Part shown: piece by piece, positions 16,980 through 25,111 of the stretch
Position numbering within the stretch: position 1 is the stretch's first letter
How the letters are laid out: every line of letters begins with the position of its first letter
Assembly (NCBI GenBank): GCA_021841935.1
Contig: JAKCDL010000001.1
Coordinates: 24,626 to 71,578 of the forward strand
Origin: Actinomycetes bacterium
Lineage (GTDB): Bacteria; Actinomycetota; Acidimicrobiia; Acidimicrobiales; Acidimicrobiaceae
DNA: 46,953 nt
Direction: 5' to 3'
Notes under the pieces: model-generated
Databases searched by the model: none
What the model saw: the letters and a program-made list of their open reading frames with translations, nothing else
What the model was told of the DNA's origin: nothing
Made by a program: the position numbers and the translations under genes

Positions 16980-19325
16980 TTAGATTTCGACTTCGTCTAC
17001 TTTCGTACCAGAGTTCAACTTGATCGTCTCAAATATCGCAGGCGGTTCATTCCAGATAACTTGCGAAGATCCTTCGCTAATCGCTCGCCAGACTCTCTCA
17101 GGAGTCATCGGCATATCAACATGACGAACCCCTAGGTGTGATAGAGCATCCACAACTGCGTTTTGAAGTGCTGGAGTCGAGCCAACAGTTGCTGATTCAC
17201 CGATACCCTTAGCACCAATCGGATTCAACGGCGAAGGTGTTTCGGTGTTCTCGACAACAAAGTCAGGCATTTCAGCCGCCGAAGGAACTAAGTACTCTGC
17301 CAACGAGCTATTCGTTGGATTGCCGTAGTCGTCGTAGTGAATCTTTTCGTAGAAAGCTTGCCCAACACCCTGAGCAATTCCTCCATGCTGCTGGCCTTCG
17401 ACAACCATCGGGTTTACGATCTGGCCACAGTCGTCGACTGCGTAGTGAACTAGGGGCCGAGCCTCACCAGTTTCTACGTCAACTTCTACGATCGAGATGT
17501 GAGCGCCAAATGGGAAGGTTGAGCCATTCTGCGAAAAGTCTCCGCTGAATTCAAGGGGCTGATCACTCTCTTTGGCGATCGAGTAGAGCTCCGTCCAAGG
17601 GATGGTAGAGGAAGGTGAGCCTGCAATCATGACTCCTCCTGGAGCTACCACAACGTCCTCGACGGACGCTTCTAGGTGGTTAGCCGCAAGAGATTTAGCT
17701 ATCTCAAGAACCTTCTCGGCGGCTTGGTTGACGGCTGAGCCTCCTAGCTGAAGCGACCTCGAACCACCGGTACCACTTCCGCGAGGAACCAAGTCGGTAT
17801 CCGATTGGACGAACCTTATCTTCTCCATTTCAATTCCAAGCTTGTCGGCGACGAGCATCGAGAAGGTAGTTGCATGCCCCTGTCCGTGCGCCGATGTTCC
17901 GACCTTAATTTCGGCGCCACCATCTTCAAGAATGGTAACAGACCCGAACTCGCCGCCACCGCCGGCCGTGACTTCCACGTAAACACTTACTCCGATGCCG
18001 ATGAGCTTCTTTTGACCCTCCGCGATTCGCTTCTTCTGCTCGTCACGCCATGCTTGATAGTTAGCAAGTTTTGCGACTCTCTCTAAAACCATTTGATAGT
18101 CGCCTGAGTCGTACTTTGGTCCCATAATGCTCTGATAAGGAAATTCAGTCTCTCCAATCAGATTCTTGAGACGAAATTCAATTGGATCCATGCCCAGTGT
18201 CGCTGCACCGAGATCGATGAGACGCTCCAAGAAGGCAGTAGCCTCTGGGCGACCCGCACCTCGTAGTGCACCAGTTGGCGCCGTATTCGTAGATGCTACA
18301 GCTGCCTTGAATAAAATATTTGGGATGTGATAGACACCTTGAGACATCGACTTAGTGCTGCCCGCGACGAGACCTCCACCAAAACCACCGTAGGCACCCG
18401 CGTCACCTATCATTCGCGCACGAAGTCCCACAATGGTTCCGTCGTTCTTCATTCCAAGTTCAACGAATTGAGTTTGTCCTCTACCTTGCATGGTGAGAAT
18501 GTTCTCTCCACGCTCCTCGAGCCAGCGCAACGGCTTATTCAACTTCAACGAAGCTGCCGCAATGGCGACGAACTCTTGGATTAGTCCTGCCTTGCCACCG
18601 AAGCCCCCTCCGACGTTCGGTGCAATTACGCGAACCTTATCCTTATCGAGGTTCAAAACTGAGGCCAAACGACCTTTGACTCCATGAGGCATTTGAGTCG
18701 AAACATATGCAGTTAGCCCATCTAAATTTTCATTTGGAATGACCGCAAAGGAATTTGGCTCCATAGGAGCGACCGCCATGCGCTGATTTTCAATTCGAAC
18801 TCGCGCAATAACATCACTGCCATCAAGAGGTGCTTCGGTATTTCCAGAGGCGGCACCAACGATCAAATTATGAGGAACATTTTCATCAATTTGATGGGCT
18901 TCATCGTCGAATGCGTGCTCCATGTCCACAACTGCGTCGTAGGGGTCAATATCCACCTCGATCAGTTCAGAGGCATCGACTGCAGCTGCTCTCGATGTAG
19001 CCACAATCATGCAGATCGGATCACCAACATACTTGACGACTTGCGTTGCAAGAACTGGTCTCAACAGCTTTTCGGACAATGGAAAGAACTGAACAAATGG
19101 CTCGATATCAAAGTCTTCAGCGGTAAGTACCGCCACAACCCCATCTGCCACCTTTGCCGCACCTGTGTCGATACTGATGATGCGTCCCGACGCGATATTC
19201 GAACGGAGAAAGTAACAATGCAGGGCGTCCGATGGTGCAATGTTATCAACGTAAGTTGCCTTGCCTTGAAGAAGGTTTGGATCCTCAACACGCCTCACCC
19301 TTGTACCTAAGATCGATCCGACCAC
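16980..19325 (-). CDS. CoxL/XdhA-like molybdenum hydroxylase large subunit (form II-like)
   Basis: Molybdopterin-binding large subunit of the xanthine dehydrogenase/aldehyde oxidase/CO dehydrogenase family, ~781 aa. It begins with GTRVRRVEDPNLLQGKATYVD, carries the GGGFGGK cofactor loop near 240-245, GALRGAGRPEA near 352-362, and the catalytic Glu in KGIGESATVG near 710. The active-site loop reads LRGAGR, like form II CoxL (AYRGAGR). True Mo-Cu CO dehydrogenase (form I) has a Cys in AYRCSFR, which is missing. So the substrate is probably an aldehyde or N-heterocycle and not CO. No FAD or [2Fe-2S] subunit gene is adjacent. GTG 19325 has GAGGAG 5 bases ahead; an in-frame GTG at 19331 overlaps it. 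Confidence 0.88.
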   Translation of the reverse strand: MVGSILGTRVRRVEDPNLLQGKATYVDNIAPSDALHCYFLRSNIASGRIISIDTGAAKVADGVVAVLTAEDFDIEPFVQFFPLSEKLLRPVLATQVVKYVGDPICMIVATSRAAAVDASELIEVDIDPYDAVVDMEHAFDDEAHQIDENVPHNLIVGAASGNTEAPLDGSDVIARVRIENQRMAVAPMEPNSFAVIPNENLDGLTAYVSTQMPHGVKGRLASVLNLDKDKVRVIAPNVGGGFGGKAGLIQEFVAIAAASLKLNKPLRWLEERGENILTMQGRGQTQFVELGMKNDGTIVGLRARMIGDAGAYGGFGGGLVAGSTKSMSQGVYHIPNILFKAAVASTNTAPTGALRGAGRPEATAFLERLIDLGAATLGMDPIEFRLKNLIGETEFPYQSIMGPKYDSGDYQMVLERVAKLANYQAWRDEQKKRIAEGQKKLIGIGVSVYVEVTAGGGGEFGSVTILEDGGAEIKVGTSAHGQGHATTFSMLVADKLGIEMEKIRFVQSDTDLVPRGSGTGGSRSLQLGGSAVNQAAEKVLEIAKSLAANHLEASVEDVVVAPGGVMIAGSPSSTIPWTELYSIAKESDQPLEFSGDFSQNGSTFPFGAHISIVEVDVETGEARPLVHYAVDDCGQIVNPMVVEGQQHGGIAQGVGQAFYEKIHYDDYGNPTNSSLAEYLVPSAAEMPDFVVENTETPSPLNPIGAKGIGESATVGSTPALQNAVVDALSHLGVRHVDMPMTPERVWRAISEGSSQVIWNEPPAIFETIKLNSGTKVDEVEI

Positions 19326-19391
19326 ACTCACTCCTCAAAACAATTACCTAACTCTTACTTCTATCATTTTACCAACCAGATACGTCAACTT

Positions 19392-19420
19392 TTGACCTAA
19401 GCAAATGATTGTCTTAATTG
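19392..19420 (+). promoter_or_regulatory. Candidate promoter of gltX
   Basis: TTGACC (19392-19397), a 17-base spacer and TAATTG (19415-19420), 52 bases before the ATG of gltX. The -35 is close to consensus and the -10 is poor. GTCAA-CTT-TTGAC overlaps the -35, and a perfect 12-base palindrome (GATTGGCCAATC) begins at 19441. Prediction only. Confidence 0.35.
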
Positions 19421-19471
19421 CCAAATAACATCTAAAGGTAGATTGGCCAATCTTGGAGAGATCTAATCAAA

Positions 19472-20887
19472 ATGCCGCAACAGGAGAGTTCAGTGATAAG
19501 GGTCCGATTCGCACCATCACCCACGGGTTATTTTCACGTTGGAGGAGCACGTACAGCCCTTTACAATTGGATGCTTGCAAAGCAAAGTGGCGGAAAATTC
19601 GTCCTGCGAATTGAAGATACCGATGCCGAACGCAACAAGGAAGAGTGGGTCGATGGCATCTGTAACGCGATGTCATGGCTTGGAATCACATGGGACGAAG
19701 GCCCGATTCGCCAAAGCAGCCGCACGCAACGCCATGTCGAGATGGCACTGTCACTGATAGAAAAAGGCGATGCTTACTACTGCGACTGTCGTCGGGAGGA
19801 CGTTGAAGAGCGCAACAAGGCTTCGGAGAGGACTAAGCAGGGCTATGACGGTTACTGCAGGGAGCGAAACCTCGAGAAGTCTCCGACTACTGTACTCAGA
19901 TACAAAGTTCCCGCTGATGGTTCCACTACAGTAAACGACCTAGTTCGCGGCGAAGTTGTGGTCGCCAATGAGAACATCGACGACTTTGTACTCCTTAAGG
20001 CGAATGAGTCGCCTCTGTTCGTCCTTGCAAACGTCGTTGACGACATCGACATGGAGATAAGTCACGTTCTTCGCGCCGAAGAACACCTTCCGAACACTCC
20101 CAAAGCAGTGCTGCTCTTTAAATCATTTGGCAAAGAGGCCCCGCTATTCGCTCACGTACCCGTTTTGGTGAATGAAAAGCGCCAAAAGCTATCCAAGCGA
20201 AGAGATCGAGTTGCAGTTGAAGACTTCAAAGACAAAGGTTTTCTACCTGAGGCGATGATCAACTATCTCGCCCTACTCGGTTGGAGCCCTAAGGATAATC
20301 GCGAGTTTATGACCCTTGAGGAGATGACCGCTGAATTTTCAATCGAGGATGTGGGCCACTCCCCATCTTTCTTCGATGAGAAGAAGATGGAGCACTTCAA
20401 CGGCGTCTATATCAGAGCCTTATCCGACACCGACTTCGTACACCTAGTCCTTCCTTTTATGGAAAAGAGCAATTGGTGGGAAGGTAGCGACGAAAACCGC
20501 GAAAAGCTCTTTCGACTAGCTTCCATTACAAAAGAGCGAGTCTCCCTTCTAGGCCAAGCACCTGACCTACTAATGCCCATATTTGCACCGAGCATCGTCG
20601 TGGATGATACCTTGTTTGAAAAAGAGGTCTCCCCCCACTCAAATCTCATCTCGCAGGTAGCGGTTCTTTGTCAAGAGCTTGATTGCTTCGATGCGCCCTC
20701 GATCGAAGCAATGTTGCGTGACCTGTCGGCCACCTCGGAGATTCCGCTTCGAAAATTGCAAGCACCAATTCGCGTGGCTACAACGGGTGCAAAGGCGGGG
20801 CTTCCCCTCTTTGAGCTTTGGGAACACACGGGAAGAGAGAGAATCATTGAGCGGCTCATTGCCGCTTCGCAAAATTCGAATAGCTAA
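19472..20887 (+). CDS. gltX: Glutamyl-tRNA synthetase
   Basis: Class I aminoacyl-tRNA synthetase charging tRNA-Glu, and tRNA-Gln too if the enzyme is non-discriminating. The HIGH-type motif is in RFAPSPTGYFHVGGART (Phe21-Gly24) and the KMSKS-type loop is RQKLSKRRDR (239-243). Between them lie LRIEDTD and FVLANVVDDIDM, where the common YhlANVVDDhlM block has lost its Tyr and His. At 471 aa the length is usual. ATG 19472 has GGAGAG 11 bases ahead; GTG 19493 (MIRVRFAPS) has AGGAGA 5 bases ahead and may be the real start. Downstream are tRNA-Gln and tRNA-Glu genes, a fitting neighbourhood. Confidence 0.95.
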   Translation: MPQQESSVIRVRFAPSPTGYFHVGGARTALYNWMLAKQSGGKFVLRIEDTDAERNKEEWVDGICNAMSWLGITWDEGPIRQSSRTQRHVEMALSLIEKGDAYYCDCRREDVEERNKASERTKQGYDGYCRERNLEKSPTTVLRYKVPADGSTTVNDLVRGEVVVANENIDDFVLLKANESPLFVLANVVDDIDMEISHVLRAEEHLPNTPKAVLLFKSFGKEAPLFAHVPVLVNEKRQKLSKRRDRVAVEDFKDKGFLPEAMINYLALLGWSPKDNREFMTLEEMTAEFSIEDVGHSPSFFDEKKMEHFNGVYIRALSDTDFVHLVLPFMEKSNWWEGSDENREKLFRLASITKERVSLLGQAPDLLMPIFAPSIVVDDTLFEKEVSPHSNLISQVAVLCQELDCFDAPSIEAMLRDLSATSEIPLRKLQAPIRVATTGAKAGLPLFELWEHTGRERIIERLIAASQNSNS

Positions 20888-20905
20888 GTTTTAGGGGTAC
20901 GTGAC

Positions 20906-21535
20906 TTGATTGGCCTTGGCATCAAACTCTTCAAATACTTTCTTGTATTTGTACTCATAAGTGCTGCGGTCATCTTCTCCGCGAACCTGTACCATATCTA
21001 CAATTTTGGGAGCAAGTCAACCCTCACATTTACCCCTGTGGAAGTTGTGATGGGCTCTTCCATAGCCGGCTCAGTCCCCTCAACCGATTTCAAAGCTCGC
21101 CTCGACCATAGCGCCTATCTATACCAAAAGCATTACTGCAATATCATCGTAACCACAGGTGGACCCGAGATAATAGGAGGGCCGGCTGAGGCAAGTGTTG
21201 CAAAGTCATACTTGATTGGTCTAGGCATTCCCAGTGGCAATATCGTAGAGGTTGCCACTGGTGCAGATACCTATCAGTCGCTTGTAGCGGTAAAGAGCGT
21301 TGTAGCTCAGATGGGAACGAACCGCGCAATATTCGTTACGGATCCATTTCATGCACTCAGGGTATCGGAGATAGCCTCGCAACTAGGGATGACGGACTTT
21401 TCATCACCGGACGTTACTCCTCTTGGTTCCGCGACGACTTTCACCTACTACCTACGCGAAGATGTTGCCATTAGCGGCGCACAAATTGTTGGCTTTAAAT
21501 TCCTAAGCCTACTTGAGCACGGATCGGGCCAATAG
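20906..21535 (+). CDS. YdcF-like DUF218 membrane-anchored protein
   Basis: A 209-aa protein with one N-terminal transmembrane helix (about 8-28) followed by an extracytoplasmic DUF218/YdcF-like domain: VEVVMGSSIAG, IVTTGGPEIIGGPAEASVAKSYL, GLGIP, then an NxY-like ADTYQSL and IFVTDPFHALR. Members (YdcF, SanA, ElyC) are linked to envelope processes with unknown chemistry. The start is TTG 20906 with AGGGG 8 bases upstream. It lies 18 bases after gltX and could be read from the same promoter, with the tRNA genes following. Confidence 0.75.
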   Translation: MIGLGIKLFKYFLVFVLISAAVIFSANLYHIYNFGSKSTLTFTPVEVVMGSSIAGSVPSTDFKARLDHSAYLYQKHYCNIIVTTGGPEIIGGPAEASVAKSYLIGLGIPSGNIVEVATGADTYQSLVAVKSVVAQMGTNRAIFVTDPFHALRVSEIASQLGMTDFSSPDVTPLGSATTFTYYLREDVAISGAQIVGFKFLSLLEHGSGQ

Positions 21536-21556
21536 AGACTAAATTGTAGACGTCCT

Positions 21557-21628
21557 TCGGGGGTGGTGTAATCGGCAACACAGCAGGTTCTGGCCCTGCC
21601 ATTGGGGGTTCGAGTCCTCCCCCCCGAG
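21557..21628 (+). tRNA. tRNA-Gln (anticodon CUG)
   Basis: A full cloverleaf folds by eye. The acceptor stem TCGGGGG/CCCCCGA is perfect, with a U1-A72 pair and discriminator G. The D-arm is GTG...CAC with a TAATCGGCAA loop, the anticodon arm is GCAGG-TTCTGGC-CCTGC (CTG at loop positions 34-36), the variable loop has 4 bases, and the T-arm is GGGGG-TTCGAGT-CCTCC. CCA is not encoded, since CTT follows the discriminator. Confidence 0.95.
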
Positions 21629-21757
21629 CTTCGACTCATCCATTGTCGCATTCCCTCGCCAACACCACTAGATCGTCCCTAAGAGAAGCTGGCAAATTTT
21701 TACTCACGGACGATATCTGTAGCTACCTCGGCGTGTAAACTGATATCTCTACTGCTT

Positions 21758-21833
21758 GGCCCCATCGTCTAGCGGTCTAGGACATCACCCTCTCACGGTG
21801 AAGACACGGGTTCGAACCCCGTTGGGGCTGCCA
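21758..21833 (+). tRNA. tRNA-Glu (anticodon CUC)
   Basis: The acceptor stem GGCCCCA/TGGGGCT has a G1-U72 wobble and discriminator G. The anticodon arm is TCACC-CTCTCAC-GGTGA with CTC at 34-36, and the T-arm is CGGGG/CCCCG around TTCGAAC. The 3' CCA is encoded (21831-21833), unlike in the neighbouring tRNA-Gln. Confidence 0.96.
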
Positions 21834-21929
21834 ATTTCACTTTGACCTCGCTACAACCTGCGTCTTCTCCTTCAATCTTCTGATCGAATTGACTATAATC
21901 TTTGATACCTTTCTATTATCGGAGGAACC

Positions 21930-22763
21930 ATGGCTACCATCTCCATAAATAACAAGCTCGTAGATTCAAACGAGGCAAAAATTTCTGCGGTAGACCACGG
22001 CTTCGTGGCTGGAGACGGGGTCTTTGAAGCCTTAGCAGTCTACGACGGCGTCCCCTTTGCCGTCGACCGCCACCTTAGACGTCTAGAGCGATCGGCAATT
22101 GGAATGCGGATGAAAAAACTGCCCGACCTCGAAAGTATTCGCGCCTCCATCTTCGACGTCGTAGGGGCGAATAAGATCTCCTTTGGAAAGGTGAGGGTAA
22201 CCTTTACCACCGGCGATGGTCCTCTCGGCTCAGACCGCCTCGACTCAGAGCCACTCACCGTCGTCGCCTGCGCTCCTCTCGCTCCCCTAGCTCCATCAGC
22301 AAGAGTGCACGTTGCCCCTTGGCCACGGAACGAGCATGGGACGTTAGCCGGTATCAAAACCAACTCTTACGCCGAAAATGTAGTCGGTTTGGATTGGGCT
22401 ATATCGCAGGGCTCAACTGAGGTAATTTTCAAAAACATTGCGGGGAACCTATGCGAAGGCTCAGGTTCGAATATTTTCCTGCAACTTGATGGCGAACTAA
22501 TCACACCCACACTAGCCTCGGGTTGCCTAGCCGGCGTCACGCGGGACCTGATTGTGGAATTTCTTGGAGCAAAAGAGATCGACACGCCAATTGAGTCGCT
22601 TACGGAGCATCGTTACCAAGAGGCATTTCTCTCCTCGAGCCTGCGAGAGACCCAATACATCGAGGCCGTTAATGGAGTCATCGTAGCGACCGAGCCAGGT
22701 CCTGTCTCCACTGAAATATCTCGACGCTTCAAAGAATTAATCAAGGATAATCTCAACCCCTAG
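21930..22763 (+). CDS. Class IV PLP-dependent enzyme (aminodeoxychorismate lyase/BCAT-like)
   Basis: Fold-type IV PLP enzyme of 277 aa. DHGFVAGDGVFEALAVYDG opens the family signature, the cofactor Lys is Lys143 in AGIKTNSYAEN, and LCEGSGSNIF carries the phosphate-side block with Glu176. The length and the GDGVFE start fit PabC (4-amino-4-deoxychorismate lyase, making p-aminobenzoate) or a D-amino-acid/branched-chain aminotransferase. Sequence by eye does not separate these. CGGAGGAACC precedes ATG 21930, a very good Shine-Dalgarno. The XdhC-family gene follows after 19 bases, so they are likely one transcript. Confidence 0.85.
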   Translation: MATISINNKLVDSNEAKISAVDHGFVAGDGVFEALAVYDGVPFAVDRHLRRLERSAIGMRMKKLPDLESIRASIFDVVGANKISFGKVRVTFTTGDGPLGSDRLDSEPLTVVACAPLAPLAPSARVHVAPWPRNEHGTLAGIKTNSYAENVVGLDWAISQGSTEVIFKNIAGNLCEGSGSNIFLQLDGELITPTLASGCLAGVTRDLIVEFLGAKEIDTPIESLTEHRYQEAFLSSSLRETQYIEAVNGVIVATEPGPVSTEISRRFKELIKDNLNP

Positions 22764-22782
22764 GAAGGATTTAGGGTCACAA

Positions 22783-23781
22783 GTGTCAACTGAATCAATT
22801 GCAGCCGAGATTTTAGAGGAATCGCAACATCACAATACATTCCTATCACGAATAGTCAAACTTGATGGCTTTGGCGGACGCACCACCGGCGACCTTCTCG
22901 GCTTCAACGAAAGGGGTAGTATCGGAGGCCTTCTCTTTGGCTCCATCGACGAAGAGGTGCGCACCGTTGCGGGTAACGACGGCCACTACTCTCTCAAAGT
23001 CGACTTGGGAGATCGAGACGCCGTGGCCAAAGGCCTAGCCTGTGGAGGTAGTGCGAAGGTTATATCCCAGTTAGTCAGCGATGAAGTAGCTGCCGTCCTA
23101 AAGGCAATCTCAAGCCGAAAGATTGTAGCTTGTGCCTCACTTTGGGAAAGTGGAAAGCTTCTCTTTGTGAAGGAGTTTGGCGAAGAGTTTAGGGTCGCAG
23201 GAATCGTCAATTTACCTCAAACAACGCAGTCGAGGATCATCGATAGACTATCCCAGCTACTAGAAAAAAGAGCCACAACAACGGCCATCGAGACGGTCGA
23301 CGACCATGATGTAGTCTTCGAAGTTTACGCACCAAAATCAAAGGGAGTAGTAGTAGGTTCATCAAAACTCGCCGATGCAATAGTTTCACAATTTCAACTC
23401 ATCGCTGTTGAACTAAAAGTCGTCGATGCTCTAGAAGAAACTCTCGAAAGTACTAGGTTGCTATCGACCAACGACGCTCTGATCATACTGAGCCACGACC
23501 ATTCAATTGGAGTTCCGGCTTGCGAGATCGCACTCAAAGTCAAGGGACTATATATCGGGGCATTGGGTTCCCGCCATACCCAACAGGCTCGACGAGAGCA
23601 ATTACTCGCAAGTGGCTTTGGCTCCGATGACGTAGATTCGATCTACGGGCCAATCGGATTAAACCTGGGATCAAAGACGCCGGCAGAGACCGCTGTTGCG
23701 ATAGCAGCTGAATTTCTCGCCCACCGCTCCGGTCGCAATCCCTCAAGTCTTCGCACCTCAGAGGGTCCGATCAACGGATAA
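22783..23781 (+). CDS. XdhC/CoxI-family molybdenum hydroxylase maturation factor
   Basis: A 332-aa XdhC/CoxF-like protein that binds molybdenum cofactor and helps its sulfuration and insertion into xanthine dehydrogenase or CO dehydrogenase-type enzymes. The N-terminal half has AVAKGLACGGSAKV (canonical CGG block). The C-terminal half is Rossmann-like: GVVVGSSKLADAIVSQF, LIILSHDHSIGVPACEIAL, YIGALGSRHTQQARREQL, and IYGPIGLNLGSKTPAETAVAIAAEF. The start is GTG 22783 with an AGGGTCA-type Shine-Dalgarno. The only candidate client in the window is the CoxL-like subunit ~3.5 kb upstream on the other strand. Confidence 0.88.
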   Translation: MSTESIAAEILEESQHHNTFLSRIVKLDGFGGRTTGDLLGFNERGSIGGLLFGSIDEEVRTVAGNDGHYSLKVDLGDRDAVAKGLACGGSAKVISQLVSDEVAAVLKAISSRKIVACASLWESGKLLFVKEFGEEFRVAGIVNLPQTTQSRIIDRLSQLLEKRATTTAIETVDDHDVVFEVYAPKSKGVVVGSSKLADAIVSQFQLIAVELKVVDALEETLESTRLLSTNDALIILSHDHSIGVPACEIALKVKGLYIGALGSRHTQQARREQLLASGFGSDDVDSIYGPIGLNLGSKTPAETAVAIAAEFLAHRSGRNPSSLRTSEGPING

Positions 23782-23787
23782 ATTTCA

Positions 23788-23807
23788 AACCTCCACTTTT
23801 GGAGAGT
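23788..23807 (+). terminator. Weak terminator-like hairpin after the XdhC-family gene
   Basis: CTCC-ACTTTT-GGAG with partly pairing flanks (AAC/GTT), followed within 5 bases by ATTTTTCT. The stem is short, so it is uncertain. The 235 bases from here to the alanine dehydrogenase start contain a second small hairpin (TCTC-TGCGCC-GAGA near 23938-23951) and no recognisable riboswitch. Confidence 0.4.
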
Positions 23808-24016
23808 TATGCATTTTTCTATAGATTTCAACAAATTCGTATTGTATTTTTGTGACTTTACAAAGCCACTCTAAGTAAGTGCGACTGCCCGCAACCCTGA
23901 CGCGCATCACTTTGGGATGTAACCTGAAATAGGCTCTCTGCGCCGAGAGATGCCCATATCAGAATAGTTAATTGTCCACTAATAATTAGGTTTTGGACAT
24001 CGCTAAGGGGATGAGA

Positions 24017-25072
24017 ATGATCCGAAGCATCGGAATTCCTTCAGAAACAAAAGACGGTGAACGCCGTGTCGTACTCGATCCATCTGCCGTCAAAGCGGCA
24101 GTAAGTGCCGGTTTCGACGTCAACGTTCAAAAAGGTGCTGGCAACGGTGCTGGTTTCAGTGACGAGATCTATCAACGCGTTGGCGCGAAGGTGGTCGATA
24201 CTGCAGAGGAAGTTTGGCTAAGCGACCTCGTCTGCAAGGTAAAAGAGCCTCAGCCGTCAGAGTGGCAATACTTCCGAGAGGGGCTTCACCTCTTTGCATA
24301 CCTCCACCTTGCGGCAGAACCCGACCTTGCTAGGGCTCTTATGGCTTCCGGCGTTGAGGCATATGCCTTTGAAACTCTGAGTTATCCGGCAGGCCTTCCC
24401 CTGCTCGCCCCAATGAGCGAAGTTGCTGGTAGAGCCGCAGCGATAATGGGAGCATACTACCTAGCATCTGGATCAGGCACCCTACTTGGCGGATCTGCCG
24501 GCGTGCCACCTGCAAAGGTAGTAGTTATCGGAATGGGCGTAGCCGGAACCATGGCTGCACGAGGAGCACGGGGAATGGACGCCGAAGTTACAGGCGTCGA
24601 CATCGACCTACACCGACTCTACGAGCTTACGCAAAATGGCACCATAACCGCCTCGTTGGCCTCATCTGAGATGGCTATCGGAGAGGCAGTCGCCGACGCC
24701 GACCTAGTAATTGGTGCCGCATTGGTTCCAGGCGCAAAGGCTCCGAAACTTGTCACCAGAGAACACATTGAAGCCATGAAGCCAGGCTCAGTGGTAGTCG
24801 ATCTTGCAATCGACCAAGGTGGATGCATCGAAACGTCTAAGCCGACCTCTTTGAGCCATCCGGTCTTTGTCGAATCAGAGGTAGTCCATTACTGCGTTAC
24901 AAATGTTCCCGGTCAATATCCAAGAACTTCTGCAAGAGCTCTTAGCGCGGCTGTAATCCCAAGACTCATAGACCTTGCCAAGGACTCCTCTTCCGACAGG
25001 CTACGTGGTGCGCTAAATGTCTCAGGTGGCAAGATCGTTTACAAGGCAGTTGCCGAATCGCTCGGATTCTAA
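24017..25072 (+). CDS. ald: Alanine dehydrogenase
   Basis: NAD-dependent L-alanine dehydrogenase, interconverting alanine with pyruvate and ammonia. Signature parts are GIPSETKDGERRVVLDPSAV, catalytic Lys74 (CKVKEP) and His97 (AYLHLAA), the PMSEVAGRAAAIMGA block, Rossmann VVVIGMGVAGTMAARGA, and Asp266 in DLAIDQGGCIET. I start at ATG 24017 (MIRSIGIP), 351 aa, because AAGGGG sits 6 bases ahead; in-frame TTG 23993 and ATG 24011 are less likely. It stands at the head of the amine catabolism genes. Since SpuC-type aminotransferases use pyruvate and give alanine, this enzyme can recycle the acceptor. Transhydrogenase alpha subunits are related but lack this C-terminal set. Confidence 0.93.
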   Translation: MIRSIGIPSETKDGERRVVLDPSAVKAAVSAGFDVNVQKGAGNGAGFSDEIYQRVGAKVVDTAEEVWLSDLVCKVKEPQPSEWQYFREGLHLFAYLHLAAEPDLARALMASGVEAYAFETLSYPAGLPLLAPMSEVAGRAAAIMGAYYLASGSGTLLGGSAGVPPAKVVVIGMGVAGTMAARGARGMDAEVTGVDIDLHRLYELTQNGTITASLASSEMAIGEAVADADLVIGAALVPGAKAPKLVTREHIEAMKPGSVVVDLAIDQGGCIETSKPTSLSHPVFVESEVVHYCVTNVPGQYPRTSARALSAAVIPRLIDLAKDSSSDRLRGALNVSGGKIVYKAVAESLGF

Positions 25073-25111
25073 GTAAACCTTGAAGGTAAGTAAGAAAGGC
25101 GCCAACCAACA

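Noticed and set aside
16980..19325. CO dehydrogenase (carboxydovory) locus
   Set aside because: The active-site Cys of form I CoxL is absent and no coxM/coxS genes are present, so CO oxidation is not supported.
23807..24016. Possible riboswitch upstream of alanine dehydrogenase
   Set aside because: GC-rich stretches with a GCAACC sequence recall SAM-type leaders, but I could not build the required helices or conserved core, and glycine-type motifs are absent.
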